From assembly GCA_013140705.1 (NCBI GenBank), contig JABFSH010000010.1, positions 61,044-125,043 of the forward strand: a stretch of DNA of 64,000 nt. Reading direction: 5' to 3'. The notes beneath the pieces were generated by a model. That model made no database searches. It saw nothing but the letters and a program-made list of their open reading frames with translations, and was not told where the DNA came from. Of this stretch, positions 12,093-19,471 are shown in pieces (positions within the stretch are counted from its first letter, which is position 1; every line of letters starts with the position of its first letter). The stretch comes from Methylococcaceae bacterium. Its GTDB lineage: Bacteria > Pseudomonadota > Gammaproteobacteria > Methylococcales > Methylomonadaceae. Both the position numbers and the translations under genes were made by a program.

Positions 12093-12545
12093 CTACAAAC
12101 GTGGTGAGAATTCCGGTAACTGCAAGGCATCGGCTGGAGAAATAATCCGCACGCCAGAAGACATTAGATCTTCGGACAAAACCAGCAAATCTTTATCGCC
12201 GGTAACCAGCCATTCAGCGCCAGACGCCAATGCCGCATGAATAAATTTGTCATCCTCCGCATCGCGGCAGAAAGCCTGCGCCGAGATCGTCTGTGTGACC
12301 TCAACCCAAAAAGCCAGCGCATCAATATCGTGCAAGAGCTGCTTTCGATCCTCCATTGTCACATAGCGGTCAAACTTGGGCAGCCACAACCGCTGCTTGA
12401 GTTCTGTAAATGTCTCCACAGTTAATACCGGCTGGCCATGCCGAATCACTAGTCGTGATAGCAGAGCTGGCGCGCCAGACTTCACGAGGATGCCGCTAAT
12501 CCAGACGTTGGTGTCGATAACAACACTGGGCCCGCGAGCATTCAA
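12093..12545 (-). CDS. PIN-domain toxin of a Phd/PIN toxin-antitoxin pair
   Basis: 150 residues. The PIN fold of the COG1569 type is shown by VIDTNVWISG at residues 9-18, an internal acidic residue in TVETFTELKQ, and the C-terminal DAEDDKFIHAAL and VTGDKDLL, which supply the conserved acidic residues that bind Mg2+ for RNA cleavage. The ATG lies 7 bases after the stop of the Phd-like antitoxin, the usual antitoxin-first order. The pair separates hsdS from fic. Target RNA unknown. Confidence 0.88.
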   Translation of the reverse strand: MNARGPSVVIDTNVWISGILVKSGAPALLSRLVIRHGQPVLTVETFTELKQRLWLPKFDRYVTMEDRKQLLHDIDALAFWVEVTQTISAQAFCRDAEDDKFIHAALASGAEWLVTGDKDLLVLSEDLMSSGVRIISPADALQLPEFSPRL

Positions 12546-12552
12546 AGCTTAT

Positions 12553-12804
12553 TCAACTCTCATCCGCCAACAATTCAGCCAGTTTTTCAGGCGTTAATCC
12601 AGCTCTCGCAGCGGCTTCGGCGGTATTGTCCATCGTTTTCAACAATCGATCGGCATAAAAAACCCGCATCGCTTCGTAATCCTGGGCGCTCACCATCACC
12701 CCGACCACCCGATCATGACGCATTACTTGAACCGGTTCCCGTTGAACCCGGTCAAGAAATTCACCAAAGCGGGTTTTAGCCTCATTGGCAGTATAAGTTT
12801 GCAT
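12553..12804 (-). CDS. Phd/YefM family antitoxin
   Basis: 83 residues. The N-terminal dimerisation and DNA-binding part has the family pattern TANEAKTRFGEFLDRVQREP followed by RHDRVVGVMVSAQDYEAM. The C-terminal tail (EAAARAGLTPEKLAELLADE) should bind and block the downstream PIN toxin. Such proteins also repress their own operon. A GGAG ribosome site lies before the ATG. It heads the pair with the PIN gene. Confidence 0.88.
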   Translation of the reverse strand: MQTYTANEAKTRFGEFLDRVQREPVQVMRHDRVVGVMVSAQDYEAMRVFYADRLLKTMDNTAEAAARAGLTPEKLAELLADES

Positions 12805-12903
12805 GTCTGTCTCCTCTAGTCAGTCACATAAGATCAATCTAATCGAATCGTTCGATTTAGTCAAATTGCACGAAGTGGCTTCGGTTTCGTTCATTGCTAA
12901 ACT

Positions 12904-13428
12904 CTAATGTAATTGACCGGTGAAAGCTTGATGGAGGATGGATTTTTTAAGCTCAGCAAGTGCGGTCAGTTTTTGCTGGTAGATGGCTTCCAGTTTTTTG
13001 GTTTCTGTCGAGAGCTCATCCAGCTTGGCGACGATGCGTTGTTGTTCGGGGAGGGGTGGGATTTTCACCCTAATTGAATAAACTTCATTTCTGTTTATTC
13101 CGGGCTTAACTCCCTTTGCCAATTCTAGTGTTTGTAGAAGGTTATAAAGGAACTTTAAGTTAAGCTCATTTTCGTTAAATTCTACAAAATAGGTAACGTC
13201 GAGAGGCCAGAATTTCCCCGCTGTAAGATTTATTTCTCCTGCTGAACCTTTCCGGCCGACTATGATACTGGGTTTGTCGTGGTAGAACTCATCAGTTCTA
13301 TGCTTTTCACCATTTGCACCATAAACCGGATATTTCCCATCGGCCTTTCTCCTTTCATCTGGCAAGGGCTTACCATATTCCAGTCTAATAAGTTCACCAA
13401 GTGTTTTTGTCACCCATCCTGCTTTCAT
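12904..13428 (-). CDS. hsdS: Half-size type I specificity subunit S (single target-recognition domain)
   Basis: 174 residues, under half of the usual ~400-450. One target-recognition domain spans residues 5-125 (WVTKTLGELIRLEYGKPLP; IIVGRKGSAGEINLT; KFLYNLLQT), followed by one conserved coiled-coil region (IPPLPEQQRIVAKLDEL to ILHQAFTGQL), which is how full-length HsdS proteins normally end. The gene therefore looks like a natural half subunit rather than a fragment; a homodimer would recognise a symmetric bipartite site. Its ATG overlaps the stop of the MNT gene by four bases (ATGA), coupling its translation to the HEPN/MNT pair and to hsdM. Confidence 0.85.
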   Translation of the reverse strand: MKAGWVTKTLGELIRLEYGKPLPDERRKADGKYPVYGANGEKHRTDEFYHDKPSIIVGRKGSAGEINLTAGKFWPLDVTYFVEFNENELNLKFLYNLLQTLELAKGVKPGINRNEVYSIRVKIPPLPEQQRIVAKLDELSTETKKLEAIYQQKLTALAELKKSILHQAFTGQLH

Positions 13429-13727
13429 ACCAATGTCTCACGCTCAAAAATTACCACCCCCACTCGCTCTATATGTGCTTTCAGCCCTTCATGTTTTAGG
13501 CTGTCGTAATGGGTTACATCAAACAAATAGGGAGTGGGTAGGTTATCGAGGGCTTCGAGCAAATCCGCCGAGCAGTCGGTGGGACTGCTGAAGGCGATAT
13601 CAATATCCGAGCCGCGCTGGTAAGTACCCTTGGCGCGTGAGCCATAAACTTTGGCCCAGACAATGTCCGGAAACTGCCGCAGGCAGGTGGTGATTGCCGC
13701 CAGAACTTCTGCACTAAGGCCAAACAT
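13425..13727 (-). CDS. MNT-domain nucleotidyltransferase, antitoxin of a HEPN/MNT pair
   Basis: 100 residues, a minimal nucleotidyltransferase. The active-site pattern GSRAKGTYQRGSDIDIAF (residues 29-46) fits GS-x10-D-x-D, the motif of MntA-type antitoxins that AMPylate a HEPN toxin. A third acidic residue is likely in the FDVTHYD segment. The start overlaps the HEPN stop by one base and the stop overlaps the hsdS start by four bases, so this pair is embedded in the hsd operon. The assignment to the HEPN/MNT system follows from family and neighbour; the reaction here is inferred. Confidence 0.85.
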   Translation of the reverse strand: MFGLSAEVLAAITTCLRQFPDIVWAKVYGSRAKGTYQRGSDIDIAFSSPTDCSADLLEALDNLPTPYLFDVTHYDSLKHEGLKAHIERVGVVIFERETLV

Positions 13728-14137
13728 CAGGGCAGCCTTGCGAGTAGATATTGATACAGATCATTCAATCCTGCTATGTAGTATTGACAAATATGGTTCA
13801 CGGCTTTGATGGCTCGCGCTTCGTCGTAGGTGTGCGCCATCAGGTTACGGTCTTCGAGCATGTCTATCCATAGTTGGCCATTAACGATGATGTCATTGGC
13901 AAATGCCTGTTTAATCACTTCTCGCGGCAGTTTTACGTCGATGCCGTTGTAGTTGAGGTAGTCCTTCATGGTTTTCCAGGACAGTTCAAACGTCATTTCA
14001 AATGCCTTGATTAGCGCCATTTGAATCAGGTCATTGTTAGGCGTTTTCTCATTAACCTGAATGGCGTGCTGTAAGCGTTGATAAGCCGATTGCAGATTAT
14101 CAAAGCGCTGTTTCCAACGGATGTCTTGCATCGTCAT
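13727..14137 (-). CDS. HEPN-domain toxin (nucleotidyltransferase substrate-binding family)
   Basis: 136 residues, all-helical, of the HI0074 type. The motif RNLMAHTY (about residues 96-103) matches the R-x4-H-x-Y RNase motif of HepT toxins, in which the tyrosine is the site AMPylated by the partner MNT protein. FELSWKTMKDYL and LPREVIKQAF are typical family segments. It lies 8 bases after hsdM and directly before the MNT gene, so hsdM, toxin, antitoxin and hsdS are one transcription unit. Toxin-first order is usual for HEPN/MNT. Confidence 0.85.
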   Translation of the reverse strand: MTMQDIRWKQRFDNLQSAYQRLQHAIQVNEKTPNNDLIQMALIKAFEMTFELSWKTMKDYLNYNGIDVKLPREVIKQAFANDIIVNGQLWIDMLEDRNLMAHTYDEARAIKAVNHICQYYIAGLNDLYQYLLARLP

Positions 14138-14145
14138 ACTCTCCT

Positions 14146-15600
14146 TTATAACAAGGTTCTTATTTTAGCCAACACGGCGGCACTCTCCGCATCCAGTTTG
14201 GCAATTTCCGCCATAATGTCCTGTGGATGCCGATGTTGCACTTCTTTATTACGGTTCGGATTTTTCACCGATAGATCAAAGGTTGCCTGGTCAATATTGG
14301 TTACATCTACCGACCATGAGTTTGCAGAATCGGCTTTGGTCTTTTGCAGTTCCACAAAATCGGCAAGGTCGGCTTCATTGAGCGGATTGGTTTTACCCAG
14401 ATTGCGGTCAAGATTGAGCTGATTGAACCAGACCTTTCTGGTGGCCGAGCCTTTCTCAAAAAATAGCACCACGGTTTTTACGCCTGCGCCGGTAAAGGTG
14501 CCGCCGGGCATATCCAGCACAGTGTGAAGGTTACAGTTTTCCAGCAACAATTTGCGCAGGCTGACCGAGGCGTTATCAGAGTTCGACAGAAAGGTGTTCT
14601 TGATGACCACGCCTGCTTTTCCACCGGCTTTCAATATCTTGATGAAGTGTTGCAGAAACAGAAAGGCTGTTTCACCGGTTTTAATCGGGAAGTTTTGTTG
14701 CACTTCCGCCCGTTCTTTACCGCCGAACGGCGGATTGGCCAGCACGATGTCGTAACGGTCTTTTTCCTGAATGTCGGCAAGGTTTTCGGCTAGGGTATTG
14801 GCATGCACAATGTTAGGCGCTTCAATGCCGTGCAAAATCATGTTCATGGTGCCGATAATGTAAGCCAGCCCTTTCTTCTCTTTGCCGTAGAAGGTGGATT
14901 TTTGCAGAACTTCCACATCACGGGTCGTTAGTTCCCGACTGGTTTTCAGGTATTCAAACGCTTCAGCTAAGAATCCAGCCGAACCGACAGCACCATCATA
15001 AATTTTATTGCCGATTTCTGGGGCGACGACCTTGATAATGGTCTTGATGAGTGGCCGAGGTGTGTAATATTCACCACCATTGCGCCCCGCATTGCCCATA
15101 TTTTTGATTTTATCTTCGTAGAGATGCGACAGCTCGTGCTTTTCTTCTTTGGATCGAAACCGTAGGTTATCAATCAGATTCAGGACTTCCCGCAGGGTGT
15201 AACCGCTTTGAATCTTGTTTTTAAGTTCGCTGAATATCTCGCCTATTTTATATTCAATAGTATCCGGACTGGTGGCATCGGCCTTGAACTGTTTGAGGTA
15301 GGGAAACAGTTTGTGGTCAACGAAGTCTTTAAGATCATCACCGCTAAGCGCCTGATGATGGTCAATCTTGCCATCCTCGGTTCTAGGGACTGCCCAGATG
15401 TGCCATTTGTAGGGTTCCTCAATGATTGGCTCATAGCTTCTGCCTGAAAGCAAAGCAGCGGTGTATTTGTCCCGCTCCAAATCTTCAAGGTATTTGAGGA
15501 ACAATATCCATGAGGTTTGTTCAACGTAATCCAGTTCGCTTCCGCAGCCTGCATCTTTGTGGAGAATGTCGTCTATGTTCTTGAAGGTTTGTTCAAACAT
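14146..15600 (-). CDS. hsdM: Type I restriction-modification DNA methyltransferase subunit M
   Basis: 484 residues. It methylates adenine N6 from S-adenosylmethionine once the S subunit selects the site. An N-terminal helical HsdM domain (residues 5-150) precedes the N6 methylase domain: GEYYTPRPLIKTII at 176-189, the SAM-binding stretch DGAVGSAGFL at 202-211 and the catalytic NPPF at 289-292. The C-terminal end (EVQHRHPQDIMAEIAKLDAE) is usual. No lesion is visible, so modification should be intact even though hsdR is broken. It heads the leftward block that includes the HEPN/MNT pair. Confidence 0.95.
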   Translation of the reverse strand: MFEQTFKNIDDILHKDAGCGSELDYVEQTSWILFLKYLEDLERDKYTAALLSGRSYEPIIEEPYKWHIWAVPRTEDGKIDHHQALSGDDLKDFVDHKLFPYLKQFKADATSPDTIEYKIGEIFSELKNKIQSGYTLREVLNLIDNLRFRSKEEKHELSHLYEDKIKNMGNAGRNGGEYYTPRPLIKTIIKVVAPEIGNKIYDGAVGSAGFLAEAFEYLKTSRELTTRDVEVLQKSTFYGKEKKGLAYIIGTMNMILHGIEAPNIVHANTLAENLADIQEKDRYDIVLANPPFGGKERAEVQQNFPIKTGETAFLFLQHFIKILKAGGKAGVVIKNTFLSNSDNASVSLRKLLLENCNLHTVLDMPGGTFTGAGVKTVVLFFEKGSATRKVWFNQLNLDRNLGKTNPLNEADLADFVELQKTKADSANSWSVDVTNIDQATFDLSVKNPNRNKEVQHRHPQDIMAEIAKLDAESAAVLAKIRTLL

Positions 15601-15996
15601 GCAGTTCCACTTTTATTATCTTGATATCCAGGGTCAACAAGGGGATTGATTGAGAATTATACACACTCTCGATTTGACGTAATCATAGCCGTATAAATTA
15701 CCGGAATTCTATAAGGCCGATGGAATGGTAACGAGGGAAGCGATGGCCAGTAAAGCCAAGATTAGGCTTAAGTTTCTTTGAGAACAGTGGAAGATTCTAC
15801 CAAGATAAAACTAAAGATGTTAAAACTTCAGGAATAGTTTAGGTACAAGTTGAAACAGTGAAAAAACAGCTGGTTTTTCGAAGGTCAAATAAGACGGGTA
15901 AAATTCAAGCCGGTGAGAAAATATTTTTCGAGTGGCCTGTTAACATTTGAAAGCTGTTAGGATTTGGAACCCGCTATTTCTGGGCTTTGTGATAAA
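15601..15996. other. Intergenic region upstream of hsdM, next to tRNA-Ser
   Basis: About 400 bases with no convincing gene. The promoter for the hsd block is expected here. I looked for a copy of the tRNA 3' end that could mark an integration site on the far side of the block and saw none. Confidence 0.5.
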
Positions 15997-16086
15997 TGGC
16001 GGAGAAGCAGGGATTCGAACCCTGGGAGGGGATAAACCCTCAACGGTTTTCAAGACCGCCGCTTTCGACCGCTCAGCCACCTCTCC
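15997..16086 (-). tRNA. tRNA-Ser(TGA)
   Basis: 90 bases including an encoded CCA (15997-15999). The acceptor stem GGAGAGG pairs with CTTCTCC with one G-T pair. The anticodon loop CTTGAAA gives anticodon TGA, reading UCA and related serine codons. A long variable arm (GAGGGTTTATCCCCTC) and a T arm with GGTTCGAATCC are present, as expected for serine. The 3' end points toward the hsd block. Confidence 0.96.
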
Positions 16087-16273
16087 GCAATCTGGATATG
16101 ATAACTTAACAGCGATAAAAATCAATTTTTTCTCCAAATATCAAAAATCTTTAAGCCTGACTAATGTCGCGTTAGGATGGCTGGGCGTCATAAATCTATC
16201 GCGAATCAAGCCCAAGTTAGGCTGCGGATGGCGATGTGATAAGATTCTTTGGTTTTAATCATCATCCACTGCG

Positions 16274-17404
16274 ATGTTCAATCGTTTATTGCGATATCTT
16301 TTTTTATTGGCTTTTTGTTATCCGGCTTACGCGCATAAGGCCAGCGATAGCTATTTAACGCTGAAAGTGTCGGGTGCGACGATTGAAGGTCGTTGGGATA
16401 TCGCGTTACGCGATCTGGACTATGCAATCAGTCTCGATACCAATAACGATAACGCGATAACGTGGGGCGAGCTTCGTAGCAAGCAAGAAATTGTCAGTGC
16501 TTATGTATTTTCTCATTTGCTTATTCATGGCAAGGGTCTGGAGTCCTGTGCGCTAAAGCCGACGCAATTTTTGGTCGATACTCATACTGACGGCGCCTAT
16601 TCGGTACTGCAATTCAAAGGGATCTGTCCCAGCCCCATCCTATCGATCGAGATTAAGTACACCTTATTTTTTGACTTCGATCCTCAGCATAGAGGCTTGT
16701 TGCGCATTGAATATCAAAACACCACTCAGACAGCGATCTTAAGTCCAACTCAAAACAAACAGCGTATCGAACTGGCTGAAGTTAAATCGGAGAGGGCATT
16801 TCTGCAATATTTGCAGGAAGGGCTGTGGCATATCGGTACGGGTTACGATCATATGCTGTTCTTGTTGAGTTTATTACTGCCCGCCGTTTATGTTCGCCAG
16901 GCCAGGCAATGGCATCCTGCCAGGCAGTTTCGGCCCGTGTTGATTGCTGTGATTAAAATAGTGACAGCGTTCACGATTGCTCACTCGATTACGTTAACCC
17001 TTGCCACACTGGATGTGATTGCCTTGCCTTCTCGATGGGTTGAGTCAGCGATTGCAGCATCAGTGGTGCTGGCGGCATTCAATAATCTGTATCCCGTCAT
17101 TATTAAAAGATTGTGGCTTGTGGCTTTTGTTTTCGGTTTAGTGCATGGACTCGGTTTTGCGAATGTTCTGAAAGATCTGGGGTTGCCGCAAAATCTGCTG
17201 ATAGTGACACTGCTGGCATTTAATCTGGGAGTGGAAATAGGGCAACTGGGCATTGTCAGTGTATTTTTACCGCTGGCTTACTGGAGTAGACAGTCGACGC
17301 CATACCGTATCGTTTGCTTTAAGTTGGGTTCTGGCTTGATTGTCTTGATTGCCGGGATTTGGTTTCTGGAGCGCGCGTTAAACCTCAAAGGGGTATTATT
17401 TTGA
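16274..17404 (+). CDS. HupE/UreJ family membrane protein
   Basis: 376 residues. A signal peptide ending near AYAHKASDSYL is followed by a ~190-residue periplasmic domain containing an EF-hand-like loop (DTNNDNAITWGE, residues 56-67). The C-terminal half has the HupE/UreJ membrane domain of several helices, with HIGTGYDHMLFLLSL and the histidine-bearing FGLVHGLGFANVL. Members of this family are linked to nickel or other metal uptake for hydrogenase and urease, but many copies, like this one, sit beside neither, so the substrate is unknown. It is followed immediately by the TPR gene with an overlap at TTGA. Confidence 0.85.
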   Translation: MFNRLLRYLFLLAFCYPAYAHKASDSYLTLKVSGATIEGRWDIALRDLDYAISLDTNNDNAITWGELRSKQEIVSAYVFSHLLIHGKGLESCALKPTQFLVDTHTDGAYSVLQFKGICPSPILSIEIKYTLFFDFDPQHRGLLRIEYQNTTQTAILSPTQNKQRIELAEVKSERAFLQYLQEGLWHIGTGYDHMLFLLSLLLPAVYVRQARQWHPARQFRPVLIAVIKIVTAFTIAHSITLTLATLDVIALPSRWVESAIAASVVLAAFNNLYPVIIKRLWLVAFVFGLVHGLGFANVLKDLGLPQNLLIVTLLAFNLGVEIGQLGIVSVFLPLAYWSRQSTPYRIVCFKLGSGLIVLIAGIWFLERALNLKGVLF

Positions 17405-18669
17405 AGCGCCAAACATTCTGCATGACACGCCTTTGGAATCGATGTTTAATGCCAACAACACTCAGTGCTCTTTTGTTTTGTGGGCACCTAATAGCCGCGC
17501 CATTTATTCCCAGCAGCGATGATCAGATTCTTGAGCAGTTGCCGATTATCTCCAATAGTGTCAGAAGCGACTTAGGTGTTTTGCGGCAGCGACTGAGTAG
17601 CAATCCGGAGCAAATCGATACGGCCATCACCTTGGCCCAGAACTATATCGCGATTGGAAAGGCAGAAGCAGATCCCCGTTATTACGGCTATGCGCAAGGT
17701 GTTTTGCAATCCTGGTGGAATGAAACTGATCCGCCCTCCGCAATTTTATTGCTGCGAGCCACTATTCTGCAAAATCGTCATGAGTTTGAAAATGCCTTAC
17801 GGGATCTGGATACACTTTTGCAGCGGAATCCGCAAACTATCGATGCTCGATTGGCGCAAGCGGTGATTTTGATCGTACAAGCCCGTTATGATGAAGCAAA
17901 GCAAAGTTGTTTGAAATTAATCGAATTTAAAGACGCACTGCCGGCAATGACTTGCCTAGGCCATGTTGGCAGCTTGACAGGTAAAGCCAGCGAAAGCTTC
18001 GCATTGCTAAGTGATGGCTTGAATAATGCGATAGCCGCTTCCGAAGACCAACGCCTATGGAGTCTAACGGTACTGGCGGAAATGGCGGTTCGAATGGGAA
18101 AGCCTGAAGACGCCCAGCGTTATTTTAGTGATGCGCTCAAGATTCGACAAAATGATGTTTACCTGTTGACTGCCTACGCCGATTTTTTACTGGATCAAAA
18201 GCGACCGTCGGAGGTTGTAGCGTTACTATCGGAAAAAACGCGCATCGATGCGTTATTGCTGCGTTTTGCATTGGCCAAGCAACAATTGGGCAGCAAGGAC
18301 TTGCCCAGTCTTATTGATACACTGAAAGCGCGCTTCGCAGCCAGCCTTTTGCGTGGTCAGAGTTTGCATCAGGGCGATGAGGCGCGGTTGATGTTGTTTT
18401 TGTTCAATCTGCCAAAGGAAGCTTTAACTTTGGCTAAAGCTAATTGGCAGGCACAGCGTGAACCGCGCGATGCGAGGATTTTGCTTGAAGCAGCGCTGGC
18501 TGCGCAGCAACCTGAGGCAGCGCAGCCGGTTATTGATCTGATGAATTCTTCCGGCATGGAAGATAATACACTTAAGCCATTGGCGGCCAGTGTTCAGGCA
18601 CTTAAGGGAACCTCTAAAAATTATCCGATCATGCTTCGACAGGCTCAGCACGAACGGATAAGTAACTGA
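17401..18669 (+). CDS. Exported tetratricopeptide-repeat protein, C-terminus altered by a MITE
   Basis: About 423 residues if TTG at 17401 is used (AAAGGGG lies 7 bases upstream and it overlaps the hupE stop); ATG at 17422 is the alternative. A signal peptide ends near HLIAAPF. Several TPR-like helical pairs follow (for example AILLLRATILQNRHEFENAL; ARYDEAKQSCLKLIEF; KPEDAQRYFSDALKI), a scaffold for protein contacts probably in the periplasm. The last ~20 residues (GTSKNYPIMLRQAQHERISN) are encoded by the inserted repeat at 18602-18851, so the native C-terminus has been replaced. Coupled to the HupE-like gene, suggesting a shared role that I cannot name. Confidence 0.7.
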   Translation: MKRQTFCMTRLWNRCLMPTTLSALLFCGHLIAAPFIPSSDDQILEQLPIISNSVRSDLGVLRQRLSSNPEQIDTAITLAQNYIAIGKAEADPRYYGYAQGVLQSWWNETDPPSAILLLRATILQNRHEFENALRDLDTLLQRNPQTIDARLAQAVILIVQARYDEAKQSCLKLIEFKDALPAMTCLGHVGSLTGKASESFALLSDGLNNAIAASEDQRLWSLTVLAEMAVRMGKPEDAQRYFSDALKIRQNDVYLLTAYADFLLDQKRPSEVVALLSEKTRIDALLLRFALAKQQLGSKDLPSLIDTLKARFAASLLRGQSLHQGDEARLMLFLFNLPKEALTLAKANWQAQREPRDARILLEAALAAQQPEAAQPVIDLMNSSGMEDNTLKPLAASVQALKGTSKNYPIMLRQAQHERISN

Positions 18670-18851
18670 TTTAACAAAGCACCCGTTCGCACTGAGCAAA
18701 ATAAGCTTCGGAGGCATGGCGTTACATGAAACAGTCGCTGTTCGACGTACTTTTTTGTGTTTTCATATCTTTGCAAGTCATTGATTTTACAAATACAAAA
18801 AAGCTGTTTCTTGAGAGCTTGTCGAAGTGCAATTTTTAGAGGTTCCTTTAA
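18602..18851. mobile_element. MITE-like element with terminal inverted repeats and TTAA duplication
   Basis: The element at 18606-18847 (242 bases) has ends reading GGAACCTCTAAAAATT (left, within 18606-18622) and the reverse complement (right, 18831-18846), one terminal base differing, each bordered by TTAA (18602-18605 and 18848-18851) as a target duplication. Internal to the ends are CTTCGACAGGCTC and its inverse GAGCTTGTCGAAG, plus a REP-like hairpin (18633-18657 with 18682-18710). There is no transposase inside. A four-base TTAA duplication fits families that target YTAR, such as some IS5-group elements; this is inference. It supplies the stop codon of the TPR gene. Confidence 0.75.
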
Positions 18852-18866
18852 AACTAAACCGTAGCG

Positions 18867-19244
18867 CTATTGCTCGCGCTGAATGATTTCAATCGCATTG
18901 CCGTCCAGATCCCGGCAAAACAAGGCTTTTCTTCCCGAGATACTCATTGTGTAAACAAAGCCGGCGGCATTCAGTGCTTCCTTGACCGGTTCAATATCAG
19001 ATACAGTCATGGCGACGTGACGATCCCGTCCCCCGTGTGCCGGGCGTCCGGTTGTAGGGTCAGGGTTATTCAATTCCAGCAAATGAATTTGTTGATTCCC
19101 CACCTTCAACCAGGCACCCGGAAAGCCAAGATCAGGCCTATCCATGAGTTCCAAGCCCAATATGCCACTGTAAAACTGCAGCGACGCCTGAGTGTTGGTA
19201 ACAATCAAACTGGCATGATGTAGAACAAAATCAAACTTAGGCAT
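18867..19244 (-). CDS. VOC/glyoxalase-like family protein
   Basis: 125 residues from the ATG at 19244, matching the family's usual length. Two beta-alpha-beta-beta-beta units are recognisable: HHASLIVTNTQASLQFYSGILGLEL with AWLKVGNQQIHLLEL, then DRHVAMTVSDIEPVKEAL with ALFCRDLDGNAIEIIQ. Metal ligands are likely among H9, H53, H77 or E121, by family position. VOC enzymes isomerise or cleave small molecules; the substrate cannot be inferred. A longer upstream extension in the same frame looks non-coding. Its 3' end is 16 bases from the MITE. Confidence 0.8.
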   Translation of the reverse strand: MPKFDFVLHHASLIVTNTQASLQFYSGILGLELMDRPDLGFPGAWLKVGNQQIHLLELNNPDPTTGRPAHGGRDRHVAMTVSDIEPVKEALNAAGFVYTMSISGRKALFCRDLDGNAIEIIQREQ

Positions 19245-19471
19245 GGTACGGGGACACACGTTGTTTAGGGACTCTAATAGTATCACACTTGCTGAACAGG
19301 CTTCATCGAGAAGGCATGGCTTGATAGGTCTGAAATGTATGGCAGCACGATAGCCGAGGTTATCGACAGTCGAATGTGGTTTTCTGGCGATCATTATCGC
19401 CCTTCAAGCACGTGCAGTATTCATAAATGGTACAATTTAGTTGTTCATGCAATTTTATTTGGCAGCCAGTT

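Noticed and set aside
8100..16086. Possible tRNA-Ser integration site for the hsd block
   Set aside because: I looked for a copy of the tRNA 3' end on the other side of the block and found none, and no integrase gene is in the block.
15947..16258. Open frames on both strands across the tRNA-Ser gene (for example GGEAGIRTLGGDKPSTVF)
   Set aside because: The translated stretch is the tRNA itself; this is a well-known false protein.
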